DNA of 64,000 bases from Brumimicrobium aurantiacum (GTDB lineage: Bacteria; Bacteroidota; Bacteroidia; Flavobacteriales_D; Crocinitomicaceae), in contig NZ_QURB01000005.1 of NCBI RefSeq assembly GCF_003402975.1, positions 62,001-126,000 of the forward strand, in the 5' to 3' direction. The notes under the pieces were generated by a model. It ran no database searches and had not been told where the DNA came from. It was given only the letters and a program-made list of their open reading frames with translations. Positions within the stretch are counted from its first letter, which is position 1, and each line of letters begins with the position of its first letter. The position numbers and the translations under genes are program-made. Positions 42,607 through 50,807 of the stretch are shown in pieces.

Positions 42607-43999
42607 TTTAAGAGACAAAACTGTTGGATGGGATTGGCTAACTATTTTAATAGTTTCTGCTTTAATTTTGATGGGAATCACTAATATTTATTCGGCTGCA
42701 TACAACCCAGAACGTCCATTTCTATTTGATTTAAAAACAATGTATGGAAAGCAAATCATGTGGATTGGTGTCGGACTTTTCCTTGGGATTGTAATTTCAC
42801 TTATTGATGCAGAATATATACGTAAACTCACGCCTATTGCCTTTGTTACCGTCATTATTCTTTTGGTGTTAGTCTTATTCACAAAACCCATAAACGGAGC
42901 ACGGTCTTGGCTCGGAGTAGGGCCATTTGGTGTCCAACCTTCCGAATTTTCAAAGTTTACAACAGCTTTGATGCTTGCATACTTATTTTCACAAGACAGA
43001 GGAAAAATCATTACCAAAAAGTCTTTATTTCTAGCCTTAGGAGTTGTTTTCATGACTATGCTATTGATTTTGATTCAGAATGATACTGGAACATTCCTTG
43101 TTTTTACAGCATTCTTTTTTGTCATGTATCGAGAAGGAATCACCTTCGATCCTATTATTTTATTCTTTTCCAATCGAATTTTAGGAATGAGATTTAAACA
43201 AACATGGGTCGGAATTCACTTTATTCCAGTACTTTTTATCGTCATCTCTTTTAGTATCGTTACACTTTATCTTACAGATTCAAAACATACCTTTTCCTTT
43301 CTCCCAGGTTATGATGTCCCAGGTTGGATATTAATTTTATCTGTGATCACCCTTATCTTAACCATAGCCTTTTTCTTGAATCAAAACTTCTCTTCTCAGC
43401 GTTCGAAAGGTAAATTAAGATCTGTAATCTTAATCGTCTATTTTGTATCGATTGGATTGGTCGGAGTGGTTTCTTATACCTATTTAAACGTTCTACAATC
43501 TCATCAAAAGGACAGAATAGATTTGTGGTTGGGTAAAATTCAAGATAAAGATGGAAAGGACTATAACAGAAATAGAGCCTTAGCTGCTGTAGGATCCGGT
43601 GGATTTTCAGGTGTTGGATATCATGATGCTATCTTATCAAGTCCAAGAAGTCAGCACGTACCAGAAAGCGAAACTGATTTCATTTTTTCCGTTTATTCTG
43701 AAGAATGGGGCTTTTTGGGATCAGCAACCTTAGTCGCTTTATTCACAATTCTGATGATTCGTATTGTTGTGATTGCAGAGCGGCAAAAAAGTCGATTTGC
43801 CAGAGTCTACGCAAATGCTGTTGCCATGATTATTTTCTATCACTTTTCAATAAACATTGGAATGAACATAGGGATAATTCCGGTGATTGGTATTCCTCTA
43901 CCCTTTTTCAGTTATGGAGGCTCTTCTATGATGTCATTTCTTATCATGATCCTGATTTTATTGAAATTAGATAGTCAACGTAAAGAAGTTTTGGCCTAA
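42599..43999 (+). CDS. rodA: Peptidoglycan glycosyltransferase RodA
   Basis: The start at 42599 (MNNLRDKTVGWDWL) overlaps the mrdA stop by eight bases (ATGAATAA) and fits RodA better than an ATG eight codons upstream. The protein has 466 residues and about ten transmembrane helices. SEDS-family signatures are present: WLGVGPFGVQPSEFSKF, LILIQNDTGTFLVF, SVYSEEWGFLGSA and GIPLPFFSYGGSSMMSF. A loop insertion of about 90 residues after the mid-protein helices makes it longer than E. coli RodA. It polymerises glycan strands with penicillin-binding protein 2. Confidence 0.95.
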   Translation: MNNLRDKTVGWDWLTILIVSALILMGITNIYSAAYNPERPFLFDLKTMYGKQIMWIGVGLFLGIVISLIDAEYIRKLTPIAFVTVIILLVLVLFTKPINGARSWLGVGPFGVQPSEFSKFTTALMLAYLFSQDRGKIITKKSLFLALGVVFMTMLLILIQNDTGTFLVFTAFFFVMYREGITFDPIILFFSNRILGMRFKQTWVGIHFIPVLFIVISFSIVTLYLTDSKHTFSFLPGYDVPGWILILSVITLILTIAFFLNQNFSSQRSKGKLRSVILIVYFVSIGLVGVVSYTYLNVLQSHQKDRIDLWLGKIQDKDGKDYNRNRALAAVGSGGFSGVGYHDAILSSPRSQHVPESETDFIFSVYSEEWGFLGSATLVALFTILMIRIVVIAERQKSRFARVYANAVAMIIFYHFSINIGMNIGIIPVIGIPLPFFSYGGSSMMSFLIMILILLKLDSQRKEVLA

Positions 44000-44853
44000 T
44001 GAAAGAAAAATTTAAACTTTTAAACCCTTTTTCACAAGCCTTGATGCTCGTGATTATCGGTGTTGTTTCTTTTATTCTACTTTCAATCATCCTAAACTTA
44101 GCTTATCAAACTGCATTTCCGGAGTTACCAATGAACAAGGTTAATGAGCTAATCGAAAGTTATCCTATCCATTATATGATTCTCAACTTTCTACCTTTAC
44201 AAGTTGGCTTTTTTCTTATTCCTGGTATAATTTATTGGTCTCTTTCAAGACTGAATAAAAGCATAACACTTAAAACTAACTCTACAGTTTATGTTTGGTC
44301 TATTTTGTTGTTCCTATGTGCATTTTTTCTATTGCCATTTTTTAGTGAAATCAACATTGAAATCGTCCAGTTCAATTTTGAATCATTATTAAAACAAAAA
44401 GAACAATCAGATCTTCAATTAAAAAAATTAGTTGGTGAAGTAGGTTCAACATCATTTTATGTTGCGATTTTAACAATAGGTCTACTCACTGGTATTGCAG
44501 AAGAATTGGCCTTTAGACGTTTTCTTTTCCATCACATGTTCACCAACACCCAATCCCTAAAAAAGGCTTTATTCTCAAGTGCGTTTATCTTTGCGCTTTT
44601 GCACTTTAATTACCTACAAATATTACCTCTATTCACTTTTGGATTAGTCCTTGGCATGATGTATTACGTTACCGGAAGTTTAATTCCTGGAATAATTATG
44701 CACGCCGCAAACAATATGATTAACGTATACTGGTTAGCCAGTGATAACTTTCCTGAATGGATGGAAGAAATTAATTTATACACAACAATTCCAGCAACAG
44801 CAGTATTACTATTGCTGGTCATATTATACAAAAGGAAAAAAGGTAATATTTAA
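43999..44853 (+). CDS. CPBP-family intramembrane glutamic endopeptidase
   Basis: This 284-residue protein has about eight hydrophobic segments. The Rce1/CPBP catalytic motif EExxxR is present as EELAFRR at residues 168-174, followed by FIFALLHFNYLQI and a third motif GSLIPGIIMHAANNMINV. Members are membrane proteases or maturation enzymes. The ATG overlaps the rodA stop by one base, so it is translated from the mre transcript, but no role in wall elongation is known for this family member. The association could be functional or accidental. Confidence 0.85.
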   Translation: MKEKFKLLNPFSQALMLVIIGVVSFILLSIILNLAYQTAFPELPMNKVNELIESYPIHYMILNFLPLQVGFFLIPGIIYWSLSRLNKSITLKTNSTVYVWSILLFLCAFFLLPFFSEINIEIVQFNFESLLKQKEQSDLQLKKLVGEVGSTSFYVAILTIGLLTGIAEELAFRRFLFHHMFTNTQSLKKALFSSAFIFALLHFNYLQILPLFTFGLVLGMMYYVTGSLIPGIIMHAANNMINVYWLASDNFPEWMEEINLYTTIPATAVLLLLVILYKRKKGNI

Positions 44854-45011
44854 TATAAGCCTTTTATAAACTCATAATCTTTCTCCATTTCATTTTCAAC
44901 CTTTGCCAAATGTTGTTTCGAAATCTTAAATGTCAATAAATTAATATCAATTAATAACTTCACTACATATGCAGCCATTACGACTACAGAAATAACGATA
45001 AAACCTTCCAT
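44850..45011 (-). CDS. Small single-pass membrane protein (53 residues)
   Basis: The frame runs from ATG 45011 to TAA 44850 and overlaps the end of the CPBP gene by four bases on the opposite strand. It encodes an N-terminal hydrophobic helix (MEGFIVISVVVMAAYVVKLL) followed by a charged helix (SKQHLAKVENEMEKDYEFIK). It lies 6 bases after the stop of the cytochrome remnant and in the same direction, so it may have been part of that operon. No family is recognised. Confidence 0.45.
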   Translation of the reverse strand: MEGFIVISVVVMAAYVVKLLIDINLLTFKISKQHLAKVENEMEKDYEFIKGLY

Positions 45012-45017
45012 AACTTT

Positions 45018-45424
45018 TTATTTGATAATATATTTTGATAATTCTTGTAATTCTTCATCTGACAATTGAGGAAATCCTGGCATTTGAGGGAAGTCTTCGC
45101 GCTTCTTACCGGGTTCTCTTATCCAATCAATTAATGCTGTTTCATTGTTTATATAGATTTCAGCCATTTCAGCAATAGGAGGACCAACCAAAACCTCTTT
45201 CTCTTTATGACAAGCAGTACAATACTGACTAAATATAGCAGCTCCTTTAGCATACTCCCCTAATGATTCATCTACTAGGAGTTCATTAGATTCATCAACA
45301 GGATTTTCTCTTGCTTTCTTACTTAATTTCGCGAAGTTATCTGTATGAACTGCTACTAATTCTTGATGTTTCTCTAAACTATAGTGACGATACATTTGTC
45401 TACTCCCTCCATAAAAATCATAAA
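45018..45424 (-). pseudogene. c-type cytochrome lipoprotein, 3' part, cut by insertion sequence
   Basis: The native frame resumes after the IS end at 45425 and runs to the stop at 45018 (YDFYGGSRQMYRHYSLEKHQ, then a cytochrome c domain from GEYAKGAAIFSQYCTACHKE). The haem-binding motif is CTACH and a later methionine ligand candidate lies in FPQMPGFPQ. The probable 5' part, a lipoprotein signal peptide, is at 46854-46913. An open frame extends upstream to 45575 but its first 50 codons are out-of-frame IS sequence. The original product would be a small outer- or inner-membrane-anchored cytochrome. It is most likely no longer made. Confidence 0.75.
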
Positions 45425-46854
45425 GGATCAAGACTAATTGTTGGGGATTAGGCATAAATTTCAGATAAACGGAATAAAAAAAAGTCAACATTTCTAACAC
45501 CTCTAAATTGAGATCTGAAGGCTTTAATTTTAGCATAAAAAGACTCTGCTGAAGCATTAGTGCTTCAGTTCTCAAAGTAATTTACAATCGTTTGATAGTT
45601 TAGATGGAATGTATTAACGATTGTATTAAAACTCTTAAACTGGGATTCTTCAACATCTTTATACCAATGCGCTAGCTTGGTTAAAGCCACTCTTTTTTCC
45701 GTAGTATTGTTATAAATCAGTCTAAATTTTTGAGATAAGTCGTATGCAGTTTTAATCCTTGGGTATTCCTCAAATAATATCTGTGCTCTTAGCTCCTGAT
45801 TCTCTGTCCACTTTTCACGACTTTTATATAATAAATATCTTCCTCTAGCCAACAATTGTTTTCGAGTATCTCCATTACTATAAGTTTCTGGAATATAGTT
45901 TAGTCCTTTCAATTTCGCCTTGATGAGCTGTTCATTTTCCTCGTCCATGGCTTCCCATCTATGTTTAATTCCAATTTCTTGAACAGCTTCCGCACATAGT
46001 TTTTGAACATGAAAACGATCAATAACCTGAGTTGCGTTTGGGAAGCACTTTTTTGAAATCAGCTTCATACTATTAGCCATATCCAAGGTGATCTCCTTGA
46101 CTTTATTACGTTTAGAAACATCTATTTTGTTGATGTGTTCAATAACTTTTTCCGCTTTGGTACCTTCGACTATTGCAACTATAGAGCCTTTTATACCCTT
46201 TGATTTTTTATTGGTGAGAACTGTATAAAGTTCACCTTGAGACAAAGCAACTTCATCAATTGATAAATATTTTCCAATGTTTTCGGGGTAAATCAACCAT
46301 TCAGAAGCATGGGATTTATCCTTCCATTCATTAAAGTCACTTAAGAAATCTCGATATTGTCGTTGTAGTTTTTTACCAGAAACCCCAAAGAAATTACCAA
46401 TAATGCTACAGTCTACGGCCTTAGTATTGATTAATTTCTTTTAAAAAAGACGCGAATTCCACAGTCATTCTCGTCCCTTTAGCTACAACATTCCAGTCTC
46501 GTTGAACCACCTTTCCACTAGCTTTATCAGTCCATCTACGTCGTTTCACATGTAAATAAACTAACTTTCCTCGCAAAGGAAAATCTTGTATGACAACTTC
46601 TTTATGAAATCCTTTAGATACTAAGGATAAATCGCTGAACTCTTTAGGTTGAATACTTTTTCCTCAAAATACAACGCTAACTTATCTGTTTTCTGCTCAG
46701 AACGAGTAAAGTCAAAATGCGCTACGATCATCTCGGGTAAATCAACTTTAATAAATCAAGATAGTTTTCCATTTGCTCTACTTTAACACAAAGAAATGAA
46801 ATTTAGTCTAATTCCTCCCCAACTTTTGTGACTGATCCCTTTTGTGACTGATCC
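45425..46854 (-). mobile_element. ISAon1-like (ISL3 group) insertion sequence, degenerate
   Basis: The element is bounded by imperfect terminal inverted repeats. The left end reads GGATCAAGACTAATTGTTGG and the right end, on the minus strand, GGATCAGTCACAAAAGTTGG. Both continue with GGA/GGGA and ATTAG. At the right end GGATCAGTCACAAAAG occurs twice in tandem (ends at 46838 and 46854). The interior codes a two-frame transposase of the ISAon1 type. No target-site duplication is evident between the flanks. It separates the two parts of a cytochrome gene. Confidence 0.8.
45452..46772 (-). pseudogene. ISAon1/ISL3-type transposase, broken by frameshifts and a nonsense codon
   Basis: The N-region begins with MENYLDLLKL near 46772. 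A one-base loss before LPEMIVAHFDFTRSEQ and a second after YFEEK interrupt it. It then reads through KGFHKEVVIQDFPLRGKLVY to a stop near 46421. The main frame, open from 46440 to 45565, carries IGNFFGVSGKKLQRQYRDFL, SIDEVALSQGELYTVL and ATQVIDRFHVQKLCAEAVQE, the ISL3 DDE region. It stops at YFEN-TGA, but the same frame continues as STNASAESFYAKIKAFRSQF to IYA and stop at ~45452, so a conserved Arg codon has become TGA. Splitting into N-region and main frames is normal for this IS. The other defects are decay. Confidence 0.82.
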
Positions 46855-46913
46855 ACACTATCACAGCTAAACAAGAAAATTGATAGGACAACGAAACCAA
46901 ATACTTTAAGCAT
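46855..46913 (-). pseudogene. Probable 5' part of the cytochrome lipoprotein gene
   Basis: From ATG 46913 the frame reads MLKVFGFVVLSIFLFSCDSV, a lipoprotein signal with an acylated Cys17, and then enters the IS end. It lies directly upstream of the IS in the same orientation as the cytochrome fragment at 45018-45424, so the two most simply form one interrupted gene. The exact native junction cannot be restored, because no target duplication is visible and sequence may have been lost. Confidence 0.6.
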
Positions 46914-46983
46914 GTTTTTCTCATTTTAAACAAAATTAAGAATTTAAAAACTTAATAAAGTCATTGTTATCAATTTGTATGAC

Positions 46984-47018
46984 AAAAAAATTCCATCTAC
47001 TAGAGAGCAGATGGAATT
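46984..47018 (-). terminator. Rho-independent terminator of the Exb operon
   Basis: On the minus strand, 24 bases past the exbD stop at 47042, AATTCCATCT and AGATGGAATT form a 10-base stem with a 10-base loop, followed by a run of seven T. It implies that the cytochrome gene downstream had its own promoter. Confidence 0.85.
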
Positions 47019-47041
47019 GTTCAATATTAAATCAAGAGTAT

Positions 47042-47560
47042 TTATTGTACCCTAATGCTATAATTGCTTTTGTTCCCCATTTCTGCTGCAGAGTATGCAA
47101 TAGAATTGAAGTTGTTATCTCTTAAGATTTCACGAGCAGTAAAGATAATACCCATAGGTACTTTTTCATCTGCCTTAAAACAAGTGATTACATTCTCTTT
47201 AGGGTCAGTCATCTCCGCTGGCTTATCATTAAATTTAGCCAACTTCCATTTACCGATATAATTAATTCCATCAGGGTGAAGTAGTCCATCATATTGAACT
47301 GCAACACCTTTATCGAATTTTGAAGCGTCTCCTTTGATAGGTGTCCCAAGGTAAACAAAATCAACTGTTGATCTTTGTTTAAATGGTGTTAAATCAGTTA
47401 CTCCTACACCTTGTGCTGGGGTAATTTTCACCAATGGATCTATCTCTTTAGTTGTTGTTGCAACCATGAAGAAGAACAATAACATGAAAACGATATCTGG
47501 AAGAGAAGATGTATTAATCGCCGGAGCAGATTTCCCATCCTTTTTTCTAAATTTTGACAT
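47042..47560 (-). CDS. exbD: ExbD/TolR-family biopolymer transport protein (second copy)
   Basis: This 172-residue protein has the ExbD layout: a short cytoplasmic N-terminus (KFRKKDGKSAPAINTSSLPD), one transmembrane helix with the conserved Asp at its start (DIVFMLLFFFMVATTTKEID), and a periplasmic domain. The helix Asp is the proton-path residue of this family. It lies two bases after the first exbD gene and is the last gene of the operon before a terminator. With ExbB it should convert proton flow into work on an outer-membrane system. The partner TonB-like protein is not encoded here. Confidence 0.9.
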   Translation of the reverse strand: MSKFRKKDGKSAPAINTSSLPDIVFMLLFFFMVATTTKEIDPLVKITPAQGVGVTDLTPFKQRSTVDFVYLGTPIKGDASKFDKGVAVQYDGLLHPDGINYIGKWKLAKFNDKPAEMTDPKENVITCFKADEKVPMGIIFTAREILRDNNFNSIAYSAAEMGNKSNYSIRVQ

Positions 47561-47562
47561 AG

Positions 47563-48366
47563 TTAACGTTTTGGTTTAACCTCAATTAATCTTAGAGGAT
47601 ACAATGTTTCTATTAATTCGACGTGTTCTTGATAAAGACGCAACTCTGGAGTGTCTTCTAGCTTATTTTGTTGAATGTAACGGTTCATTGCCGTCCATGT
47701 TATTCCAAATAAAGCCATTGCCTCTTCGTCACGTAATTCTGTTACTGCACGTTGAACTTCAGACTGAACAGCAACATACGCTGAGTAGTCGGTATCGACA
47801 AATGATTCAAGACGAATATGAGCCTCAAAAGCTATCTCTGGCATCTCTTTTTTACCACTAAACTCGGTATAAAGATTCATCATTTCTAGCTTTTCATTCC
47901 ATTTTTCGATCGCTACAAGCGTTTGATCAATCATTTTAGATGTTTTATCGTCAATCACCTTACGGTTTTCAAGTGCATCTAATCTGTTTTGCTGTGTAAT
48001 CAAGTTATTTGAATACAATTCTTTTGTACCAAATGCATAGTAAGGATAATCTAAGGCACGATCTGTTTTTCTATCTCTATTCACAGTATAGAAATGCTTG
48101 ATTCTACTGTTAAGAGTAGAAATATCTTCAGGTTCGATAATAGAATCACGTGCCTGAATTACCTGTTTACTATTGATAACAATCTTATAGATATTCTTTT
48201 CTTCAACCGGTGGTGGTTGAATTTTAGATTCAACTTTCTTTGGTATTTTACGCAAGTAAGCCGTGTCCTTGTCCATTGTTGTTGTAACAAGAAAAAAGAT
48301 TAGCAATAAGAAGGCGATATCCGCCATCGAACCTGCATTAATTTCCGGTGCTTCTCGCTGTGCCAT
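47563..48366 (-). CDS. exbD: ExbD/TolR-family biopolymer transport protein (first copy)
   Basis: This 267-residue protein has the N-terminal segment EAPEINAGSMADIAFLLLIF with the conserved Asp at the start of the single transmembrane helix (FLLLIFFLVTTTM). A long periplasmic domain follows that is unusually large for ExbD (about 220 residues), with repeated helical segments around 120-200. Two differing ExbD copies in tandem are a recurring Bacteroidota arrangement. It follows the 160-residue membrane protein by 6 bases in the same operon. Confidence 0.88.
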   Translation of the reverse strand: MAQREAPEINAGSMADIAFLLLIFFLVTTTMDKDTAYLRKIPKKVESKIQPPPVEEKNIYKIVINSKQVIQARDSIIEPEDISTLNSRIKHFYTVNRDRKTDRALDYPYYAFGTKELYSNNLITQQNRLDALENRKVIDDKTSKMIDQTLVAIEKWNEKLEMMNLYTEFSGKKEMPEIAFEAHIRLESFVDTDYSAYVAVQSEVQRAVTELRDEEAMALFGITWTAMNRYIQQNKLEDTPELRLYQEHVELIETLYPLRLIEVKPKR

Positions 48367-48372
48367 TACTGT

Positions 48373-48855
48373 TTAGTTTCTAAATAATTTAACAATTAGT
48401 CCCATGAACATCGCCAATACAGAACAAATACCCAATCCAATGATCGCAGTATAAATTCCGGCATGCGTAAAGTTCATTGTGGCTTCACTTGCTGTAATAT
48501 CCCCTTGTACATTTAAAGATTCAACTGTATCTGTAGTTCCCATAGAATACAATACAAAGAATAACAATGCGGCTACAATAATTCCTAAAATAGATTTTAC
48601 TGCTTGAAGCGGACGTGTAACGAGCAAGATAACAAAGAACAATAGAACCAGTATAACGGCAAGAATAATTGCGTAATAGCTGATATTCATAACTCCATTA
48701 AACGCGAAGCTTTCCATAAAATTTTGCTTTACCGTATCATCACTATCAGCATTTACTCCTGATGTCATTACGATAAAACCGAATATCAAAGCAGGAACAG
48801 CAATTACAACTTTTATTATAAGCCCTAAAATGTTCAATTTCTTTTCATTATCCAT
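48373..48855 (-). CDS. Four-helix membrane protein of the Exb operon, unknown
   Basis: This 160-residue protein has four hydrophobic helices (IKVVIAVPALIFGFIVMTSG, IILAVILVLLFFVILLV, ILGIIVAALLFFVLYSM, and GIYTAIIGLGICSVLAMFMG). A short soluble loop between the first and second has VNADSDDTVKQNFMESFAFN. It sits between exbB and exbD1, so it probably belongs to the same complex. No catalytic motif or named family is recognised. Confidence 0.7.
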   Translation of the reverse strand: MDNEKKLNILGLIIKVVIAVPALIFGFIVMTSGVNADSDDTVKQNFMESFAFNGVMNISYYAIILAVILVLLFFVILLVTRPLQAVKSILGIIVAALLFFVLYSMGTTDTVESLNVQGDITASEATMNFTHAGIYTAIIGLGICSVLAMFMGLIVKLFRN

Positions 48856-48898
48856 GATATATGGTTTTTTTAATGTGAATAAATTCGATGAATAAAAA

Positions 48899-49771
48899 TT
48901 ACTTAGAAGTAACTTTATATTTAATCATCATGTCCACCAATGAAATTGATGAATTCTCCATTTCATTTACAATTCCGTCAACTTTTGCAACGATGTAATT
49001 GTAAAAAATCTGTAGAATAATCGCTGAAATCAAACCAAATACTGTTGTTAAAAGTGCTACCTGAATACCACCAGCAACTGTAATTGGAGATACTTGACCA
49101 TCCTCAACAATTTTCTCAAAGGCTTGGATCATCCCGATTACCGTACCCATAAACCCAAGCATTGGTGCTAGTGCGATAAATAACGAAATCCATGAAACAC
49201 CTTTTTCTAAAAGTCCCATTTGAACTCCTCCGTAGGCAACAACAGTTTTTTCAACCGCTTCAACACCTTCGTCAACACGTGCAAGTCCTTGGTAAAAAAT
49301 AGAAGCAATTGGTCCTCTTGTATTTCTACAAATTTCTTTAGCTCCTTCAATATCACCTTTTGCAATTGCTGCTTCAACTTCCTCTAAGAATTTCTTTGTA
49401 TTAATAGAAGACAAATTAAGGTATACAATTCTTTCGATACATAATGCAATACCAATAATCAAAGCGATCAATACGATACCCATCCAAAATGGATCTCCTT
49501 CAATAAACTTCTTCTTAAGTGTAGAAGTAAAACCTTTTTCAACTTCAACTTCTTCTTGAGCCTCTACAGTTTCCTCTACAGGTTCTTCCTCAACTACAGT
49601 TTCTGGCTGAGCGTCTTCATTCATCAATGAATCTCCCTCTACTCCTTCTTCCTGAAGTTCTACACTTTCTTCATTTTGATTTACAGCTTCTTGTTGGTCT
49701 GCAAATGATACCGAGCTAAATCCGAATGTAAACATTCCGATGATTGCTAAAGAACTAACTATTTTTTTCAT
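48899..49771 (-). CDS. exbB: MotA/TolQ/ExbB proton-channel family protein
   Basis: The start at 49771 (MKKIVSSLAIIGMFTFGFSS) is preferred. The longer open frame would read through the tRNA-Ser gene. The 290-residue protein begins with a signal-like helix and an acidic, Glu-rich linker (residues ~30-75). The three-helix ExbB core follows (WMGIVLIALIIGIALCIERI, SWISLFIALAPMLGFMGTVI, ITVAGGIQVALLTTVFGLIS). The acidic N-terminal extension is common in Bacteroidota members. It heads the operon exbB-unknown-exbD-exbD, which should supply proton-motive energy to a TonB- or Tol-like system. Confidence 0.9.
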   Translation of the reverse strand: MKKIVSSLAIIGMFTFGFSSVSFADQQEAVNQNEESVELQEEGVEGDSLMNEDAQPETVVEEEPVEETVEAQEEVEVEKGFTSTLKKKFIEGDPFWMGIVLIALIIGIALCIERIVYLNLSSINTKKFLEEVEAAIAKGDIEGAKEICRNTRGPIASIFYQGLARVDEGVEAVEKTVVAYGGVQMGLLEKGVSWISLFIALAPMLGFMGTVIGMIQAFEKIVEDGQVSPITVAGGIQVALLTTVFGLISAIILQIFYNYIVAKVDGIVNEMENSSISLVDMMIKYKVTSK

Positions 49772-49847
49772 GTTCCAAAGATTAAAAATTAATCGTTTTA
49801 ATAAATTATTTAATATTCCTAATTTAATCAAAAATACACAAGTTTGA

Positions 49848-49940
49848 TGGCGGAGAGAGAGGGATTCGAACCCTCGGTTCCGATACAATCGGAACACTCG
49901 CTTTCCAGGCGAGCCAGTTCAGCCACTCCTGCACCTCTCC
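49848..49940 (-). tRNA. tRNA-Ser (anticodon GGA)
   Basis: The minus strand folds into a tRNA of 93 bases including an encoded CCA. It has an acceptor stem from GGAGAG/CTCTCC, an anticodon stem CTCGC/GCGAG with loop CTGGAAA (anticodon GGA), a long variable arm (GTTCCGATTGTATCGGAAC) typical of class II serine tRNAs, and a T arm with GGTTCGAATCC. It lies 76 bases upstream of the exbB start in the same orientation. Confidence 0.95.
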
Positions 49941-50362
49941 TTATTTCAAATTGCGTCTTTTCGACGGGCTAAAGTACAAAAAAAAATTTATTCTGAAAGG
50001 AAAGTTCTGTTCTTCTTGTCATATTCAACAAATAATTAGAAAAATATGACGAATCTTTAGGAATACACTGGAAACATAAGCGTTTATTAAAAAAATATTA
50101 AATTTTCTTAATCATCATTTTAACTTTCATATTTCAGCTTTAAAAACAATAAAACGAGCCTAGAATAGCTATAATATAAATCGTATTAACCCTGAGTCTA
50201 ATAAAAAAACACTTCAATTGAATCTTTCGCTATTGCACACAAAAACAATATGATGACGAAATTAAAAAAGTGAACGATTATGTTATAAATTAACAACTTT
50301 AAAAGCATAAAAAAAACCCTAACCAATTAAGGATAGGGTTTCATTCAATATTATAAATCTAA
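49941..50362. other. 422-base intergenic region
   Basis: No gene is visible. It contains the terminator of the 50363 lipoprotein gene (50309-50342) and AT-rich DNA that should hold the tRNA-Ser promoter. Confidence 0.6.
50309..50342 (-). terminator. Rho-independent terminator of small lipoprotein gene
   Basis: On the minus strand, AAACCCTATCC, a 6-base loop and GGTTAGGGTTT form an 11-base stem with one mismatch, followed by a run of T. It lies 21 bases after the stop at 50363. Confidence 0.85.
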
Positions 50363-50743
50363 CTACGGCTGAATAAAAACAGTAGCTACGTTTGATTCTT
50401 CTTCTTCAATTTTTATAATTCCTTCTCCTTCTTGATCTCCTTTACTTGCAATAATATCTAATACCGCAACCCCAGCTTGACCAGTTTGATAGATGTCATT
50501 ATAGTTGAAAATCGCAATACCTGAAGAATTTGTATATGCTGTATCTCTTCTTTCGACTGCTTGTTGTGGAATTGTCGTAGATGTTCCGTACAAAATAACA
50601 CGAGCACCAGATACGTATGAATTCGAAGTATCACGCACCATGATTTTTGCCGTTGTGTCAATTTTCTTATCGCATGAACTAAAACTAAAACCGATAAAAC
50701 CAGTCAGTACTATAGTTAACGCGAAAATGATATAATTTTTCAT
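50363..50743 (-). CDS. Small lipoprotein, paralogue of the upstream gene
   Basis: This 126-residue protein has a lipoprotein signal (MKNYIIFALTIVLTGFIGFS, acylated Cys24 in FSSC) and one Ig-like/carboxypeptidase-regulatory-like beta-sandwich: AKIMVRDTSNSYVSGARVIL, YTNSSGIAIFNYNDIY and VAVLDIIASKGDQEGEGII. The pattern 'modifiable value, variant, string, GVA(I)IFNL/FNY' is shared with the protein encoded 65 bases upstream, so the two arose by duplication. Such small domains decorate the periplasmic face of membranes. No precise function is known. Confidence 0.75.
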   Translation of the reverse strand: MKNYIIFALTIVLTGFIGFSFSSCDKKIDTTAKIMVRDTSNSYVSGARVILYGTSTTIPQQAVERRDTAYTNSSGIAIFNYNDIYQTGQAGVAVLDIIASKGDQEGEGIIKIEEEESNVATVFIQP

Positions 50744-50807
50744 TGTAATATGCTTTTATTTCTTTTAATAATCTTGTGTGTTTAACGAAAAACGAAAGAA
50801 AAAGTTG

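Noticed and set aside
45018-45575. Single 185-residue cytochrome c gene
   Set aside because: The first 50 codons read the 3' end of the insertion sequence out of frame, including its terminal repeat. Only 45018-45424 is native gene sequence.
46421-46440. Programmed frameshift between N-region and main transposase frames
   Set aside because: The main frame is +1 relative to the N-region frame and an A-rich stretch is present, but this IS type is commonly written as two frames and the N-region is already broken upstream, so function cannot be argued.
49772-49897. N-terminal 42 residues of the long exbB frame
   Set aside because: They translate tRNA-Ser and the spacer after it. The signal-like MKKIVSSL start at 49771 fits the family.
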